A DNA stretch of 9,736 nucleotides from Candidatus Methanovirga meridionalis. GTDB lineage: Archaea; Methanobacteriota; Methanobacteria; Methanobacteriales; Methanobacteriaceae. Shown piece by piece: positions 7,378 through 9,736 of this stretch. Under the pieces are notes generated by a model that saw only the letters and a program-made list of their open reading frames with translations, did not search any database and was not told the DNA's origin. Position numbers and translations under genes: made by a program. Every line of letters starts with the position of its first letter. Position 1 is the stretch's first letter. Location: assembly GCA_031289325.1 (NCBI GenBank), contig JAITPS010000244.1, positions 1 to 9,736 of the forward strand, in the 5' to 3' direction.

Positions 7378-7589
7378 TTATAGTCACTACGATAAAGTTC
7401 TTAAATTTTAAAGTGCTGAATTTTTCTATTAAATTATTTAATTTCAAATATCATTTTATAAAAATCTATAATTTTAAATTTTAATTAATTTAAATAATTT
7501 TAAATTAATATTTTTTAATAATATTTATTTTTAAAAAAATTTATTTTTAAAAAAGTTATTTATTAAGAACTTTGTTAAAACCACTATAT
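7378..7589 (-). mobile_element. MITE-like element, copy D (212 bp, inverted, minimal form)
   Basis: Read on the minus strand it starts ATATAGTGGTTTTAACAAAG and continues TTCTTAATAAATAA. Its other end is TATAGTCACTACGATAAAGT followed by TCTTAAATTTT on the plus strand. It keeps all family landmarks in order (TAAATATTATTAAAAAATAT, AATTATAGATTTTTATAA, GAAATTAAATAATTTAATA) without any tandem expansion, so it is the best guide to the ancestral element. It fills most of the 335-bp gap between the convergent radA and cdc6 genes. Its minus-strand T6 and T7 runs (opposite 7549-7554 and 7533-7539) could end the cdc6 transcript. No target duplication is identifiable. Confidence 0.75.
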
Positions 7590-7637
7590 TTTTTTAGAGA
7601 TTATTTTTTTTAGAGATGAAATTCCTTTTTTTAAGGT

Positions 7638-8756
7638 TTATAGTTGACATTTATTTATATCATCTATATTAAATCTTAAAATGATTTGTCTTGAATTACC
7701 CCTTGTTCCTTTACCAGTGAATTTAATATCAATCAATCTTAAGAATTCTAATTTATTCAAAATGGTATTAAATTTATGATACTTTAAACCTGTTTTTTTA
7801 TTGAAATCATTGAAAAGATCTTTAGCATTGAAAACTTTATCTTCTTTAGATATTAATTCTATAATTTTTTTCTCTTCTTCACTTAAAGATTCTAAACTTT
7901 GTTTTAGATTAGCAGAAACATTTTTAGCTATTGCCTCATCCAGATGTTTATCTTCAATAAACCTACTACCGTTGGATTCTGCAATGTTTCCAGCAATTTT
8001 TAGAAGATTAATACCCACTCTTAAATCTCCACTTTCATAGGTATGATTAGTTACTTCATCAAGCAATTCATCAGATATAACATTAGAATAAAAACCAGCT
8101 TTAACTCTATCTAAAAGAATATCATGAATTTCATTATAAGAATATGGTGGAAATAGAATTTCATGAGGAGAAAAAACACTACTTACATTTTTCTCTAATT
8201 CAAATCTAAATTCAATATCTGATAAAATTGCAAATACACCAATTTTAACATTCTCATATTCTTCATTAACCCTTAACAAATCATAAAAAATCTTATTAAC
8301 ATCGACTTCATGTAATAAATAATTAATATCATCAAAAGCAACTATTAAATTAAGTTTTTTCTTCTTCAGTTGTTCAACAATTATTTGATACAATCTTGTA
8401 ATGGATAATCCAGAAACAGGAGGTTCAATTCCTACAATTTCCTTATGAATTTTAGAAAAAACACTATATAAAGTGTTATGTAGTTGACAATTAATGTAGC
8501 AACAAATTATATCATCTTTATTTTCTTCAACCATTTCAAATATTTTTTTAACAGCTGTTGTTTTACCAGTAGCACATTGACCCAATATAACTGTGTTTAT
8601 TGGTCTTGAATTTCTAAAGACAGGTCTTAATGAAATTGCTAAACCTTCCATTTGATTTTCTCTAAAATTATAGTTTGGAGGCATATAATCTGAATCAAAA
8701 ACATCAAAATTCTTAAATAAAGTTTCACCAGCAAACAATATATTTTCAATTTTCAT
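7638..8756 (-). CDS. cdc6: Cdc6/Orc1 origin-binding AAA+ initiator
   Basis: A 372-residue archaeal Orc1/Cdc6 protein, which binds replication origins and helps load the MCM helicase. The N-terminal part has LFKNFDVFDSDYMPPNYNFREN (13-34), the usual entry to the AAA+ fold. Walker A is GQCATGKT (59-66). Walker B is LIVAFDD (137-143), with Asp143 where many homologues have Glu; I recall the DDIN form from a euryarchaeal subgroup. ILSDIEFRF (177-185) covers sensor 1 and GDLRVG (243-248) sensor 2. Residues from about 285 form the winged-helix DNA-binding domain, with the wing at TGKGTRGNSRQIIL (347-360). An upstream in-frame ATG at 8813 would add 19 residues unlike the family and overlaps a direct repeat; ATG 8756 is preferred, with a TATA box 21-29 bases before it suggesting a leaderless mRNA. 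Convergent with radA, and the only gene facing the large repeat array. Confidence 0.95.
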   Translation of the reverse strand: MKIENILFAGETLFKNFDVFDSDYMPPNYNFRENQMEGLAISLRPVFRNSRPINTVILGQCATGKTTAVKKIFEMVEENKDDIICCYINCQLHNTLYSVFSKIHKEIVGIEPPVSGLSITRLYQIIVEQLKKKKLNLIVAFDDINYLLHEVDVNKIFYDLLRVNEEYENVKIGVFAILSDIEFRFELEKNVSSVFSPHEILFPPYSYNEIHDILLDRVKAGFYSNVISDELLDEVTNHTYESGDLRVGINLLKIAGNIAESNGSRFIEDKHLDEAIAKNVSANLKQSLESLSEEEKKIIELISKEDKVFNAKDLFNDFNKKTGLKYHKFNTILNKLEFLRLIDIKFTGKGTRGNSRQIILRFNIDDINKCQL

Positions 8757-8776
8757 ATTATTATTTTTATTTAAAC

Positions 8777-8785
8777 TTATATTAA
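8777..8785 (-). promoter_or_regulatory. Candidate TATA box of cdc6
   Basis: TTAATATAA on the minus strand, 21-29 bases before the preferred ATG. With normal archaeal spacing, transcription would start at or next to the initiator codon. That fits the absence of any Shine-Dalgarno sequence. A second TATA-like stretch at 8867-8873 is possible. Confidence 0.4.
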
Positions 8786-8790
8786 TAATT

Positions 8791-8842
8791 TTCTTAATCC
8801 AAAAAATCAACATAAGTTCTTAATCCAATAAATCAACATAAG
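8791..8842. repeat. 26-bp direct repeat, 2 units, at the cdc6 promoter
   Basis: 8791-8816 and 8817-8842 are adjacent copies starting TTCTTAATCC and ending AATCAACATAAG, differing only at 8803/8829. They lie immediately upstream of the TATA box, which suits an operator or an initiator binding site. They include CC and CAAC steps, unusual among the surrounding T/A-only repeats. They do not resemble the origin recognition boxes I know. Confidence 0.9.
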
Positions 8843-8867
8843 CAAAATTTACTTTAATAAAAAATTC

Positions 8868-8907
8868 ATATAAATCTTCATTTTTTAATATAAATCTGAA
8901 TTTTTAT
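8868..8907. repeat. 20-bp imperfect direct repeat, 2 units
   Basis: ATATAAATCTTCATTTTTTA (8868-8887) is followed directly by ATATAAATCTGAATTTTTAT (8888-8907), with 16 of 20 positions identical. It lies between the 26-bp repeats and the large array. It may be a diverged tandem duplication or a paired site; no function is evident. Confidence 0.7.
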
Positions 8908-8925
8908 GCAAATTAAACATTTTTA

Positions 8926-9705
8926 TTAAAATAATTCTTATTTAATTAATTCTTATTAAAGTAATTTTTATTTAATTAATTCTTATTAAAGTAATCTTTA
9001 TTTAATTAATTTTTATTAAAATAATTCTTATTAAATTAATTCTTATTAAATTAATTCTTATTTAATTAATTTTTATTAAAATAATTCTTATTAAAGTAAT
9101 TTTTATTTAATTAATTCTTATTAAAATAATTCTTATTAAAATAATTCTTATTAAAGTAATTCTTATTAAAATAATTCTTATTAAAATAATTCTTATTAAA
9201 ATAATTCTTATTAAAATAATTCTTATTAAAGTAATTCTTATTAAAATAATTCTTATTAAAGTAATTCTTATTAAAATAATTCTTATTAAAATAATTCTTA
9301 TTAAAGTAATTTTTATTAAAGTAATTTTTATTAAAGTAATTTTTATTAAAGTAATTCTTATTAAAGTAATTTTTATTTAATTAATTCTTATTTAATTAAT
9401 TTTTATTTAATTAATTCTTATTAATGTAATTTTTATTTAATTAATTCTTATTTAATTAATTCTTATTAAAGTAATTCTTATTAAAGTAATTCTTATTAAA
9501 GTAATTCTTATTAAAGTAATTCTTATTAAAGTAATTTTTATTTAATTAATTCTTATTAAAGTAATTCTTATTAAAGTAATTCTTATTAAAATAATTCTTA
9601 TTAAATTAATTCTTATTAAAGTAATTCTTATTAAAGTAATTCTTATTAAAGTAATTCTTATTAATGTAATTCTTATTAAAGTAATTCTTATTAAAGTAAT
9701 GTTTA
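8926..9705. repeat. 15-bp tandem array, 52 units, upstream of cdc6
   Basis: Fifty-two units follow one another in exact 15-bp register for 780 bp with no insertion or deletion. The commonest unit is TTAAAGTAATTCTTA. The first nine bases fall into classes by my count: TTAAAGTAA 23, TTAAAATAA 13, TTTAATTAA 11, TTAAATTAA 3, TTAATGTAA 2. The last six bases are mostly TTCTTA, with TTTTTA as the main variant. Classes are clustered: TTAAAATAA is densest at 9121-9300, TTAAAGTAA dominates 9301-9540, and TTTAATTAA is common at both 8941-9120 and 9376-9465. Stops occur in all frames across the array, so it is non-coding. It would melt easily and sits beside an initiator gene. Confidence 0.97.
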
Positions 9706-9719
9706 TTTATTTAATTTAT

Positions 9720-9734
9720 TAAGAATTACTGTAA
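9720..9734 (-). repeat. Single inverted unit of the 15-bp array
   Basis: TAAGAATTACTGTAA matches the reverse complement of the main array unit (TAAGAATTACTTTAA) at 14 of 15 positions. It lies 14 bases past the last forward unit (9705), just before the window ends. It may mark the start of an oppositely oriented array or a terminal dyad. Confidence 0.6.
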
Positions 9735-9736
9735 TA

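Noticed and set aside
7801..8040. Plus-strand open frame opposite the C-terminal part of cdc6
   Set aside because: Antisense shadow of a recognisable winged-helix domain; low-complexity Ser/Leu-rich peptide.
8757..8813. Upstream ATG extending Cdc6 by 19 residues
   Set aside because: The extension is unlike Cdc6 N-termini, overlaps the first 26-bp repeat and the likely TATA box, and has no ribosome binding site.
8814..8824. AAGTTCTTAAT resembling an end of the MITE-like element
   Set aside because: It is explained by the junction of the two 26-bp repeats, the outer TIR bases do not match, and there is no partner end nearby.
8926..9705. CRISPR array
   Set aside because: Units are contiguous 15-mers with no unique spacers; the same applies to the other arrays in the window.
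7303..9736. Classical origin recognition boxes around cdc6
   Set aside because: I looked for G/C-containing dyad-associated boxes of the known archaeal types and found none on either strand; only novel repeats are present.

Overview
The window looks like a chromosomal segment of a very AT-rich methanogenic archaeon of the order Methanobacteriales, most likely Methanobrevibacter or a close relative. The evidence is a set of archaeal information-processing genes (deoxyhypusine synthase, a multi-OB-fold RPA, RadA, Cdc6/Orc1). RadA in particular resembles, from memory, the Methanothermobacter protein over its whole 311 residues. Only about 59% of the window is coding; the rest is extremely AT-rich repetitive DNA.

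Layout. 1-120 is the end of a 15-bp tandem array. 176-618 is a terminal-inverted-repeat element (copy A). 619-942 is spacer with hairpins and a 5 x 14-bp repeat. 943-2299 holds a two-gene minus-strand operon, hisI then dys. 2380-2755 and 2812-3141 are two more copies (B, C) of the element. 3142-3967 is gene-free and contains two 30-bp repeat sets and the rpa promoter. 3968-7302 is a plus-strand rpa-radA operon ending in a hairpin plus T-run. 7378-7589 is the shortest element copy (D, inverted), lying between the convergent radA and cdc6. 7638-8756 is cdc6/orc1 on the minus strand. Upstream of cdc6 are a 2 x 26-bp repeat, a 2 x 20-bp repeat, a gap-free array of 52 x 15-bp units (8926-9705) and one inverted unit at the window edge.

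How it works together. RPA coats single-stranded DNA, RadA forms the recombinase filament that displaces RPA, and Cdc6/Orc1 recognises origins and helps load the helicase, so 3968-8756 is a replication/repair neighbourhood. A cdc6 gene beside a long, easily melted repeat array makes 8757-9736 a candidate replication origin, but I see no recognisable origin recognition box and this remains an inference. hisI and dys are metabolic/translation genes with no evident functional link to the rest.

The most unusual content is non-coding. Four copies of an apparently undescribed MITE-like element share inverted ends around AAAGTTCTTAA. Three of the four carry a different internal tandem repeat. Several unrelated arrays in the window have periods of 15 or 30 bp.
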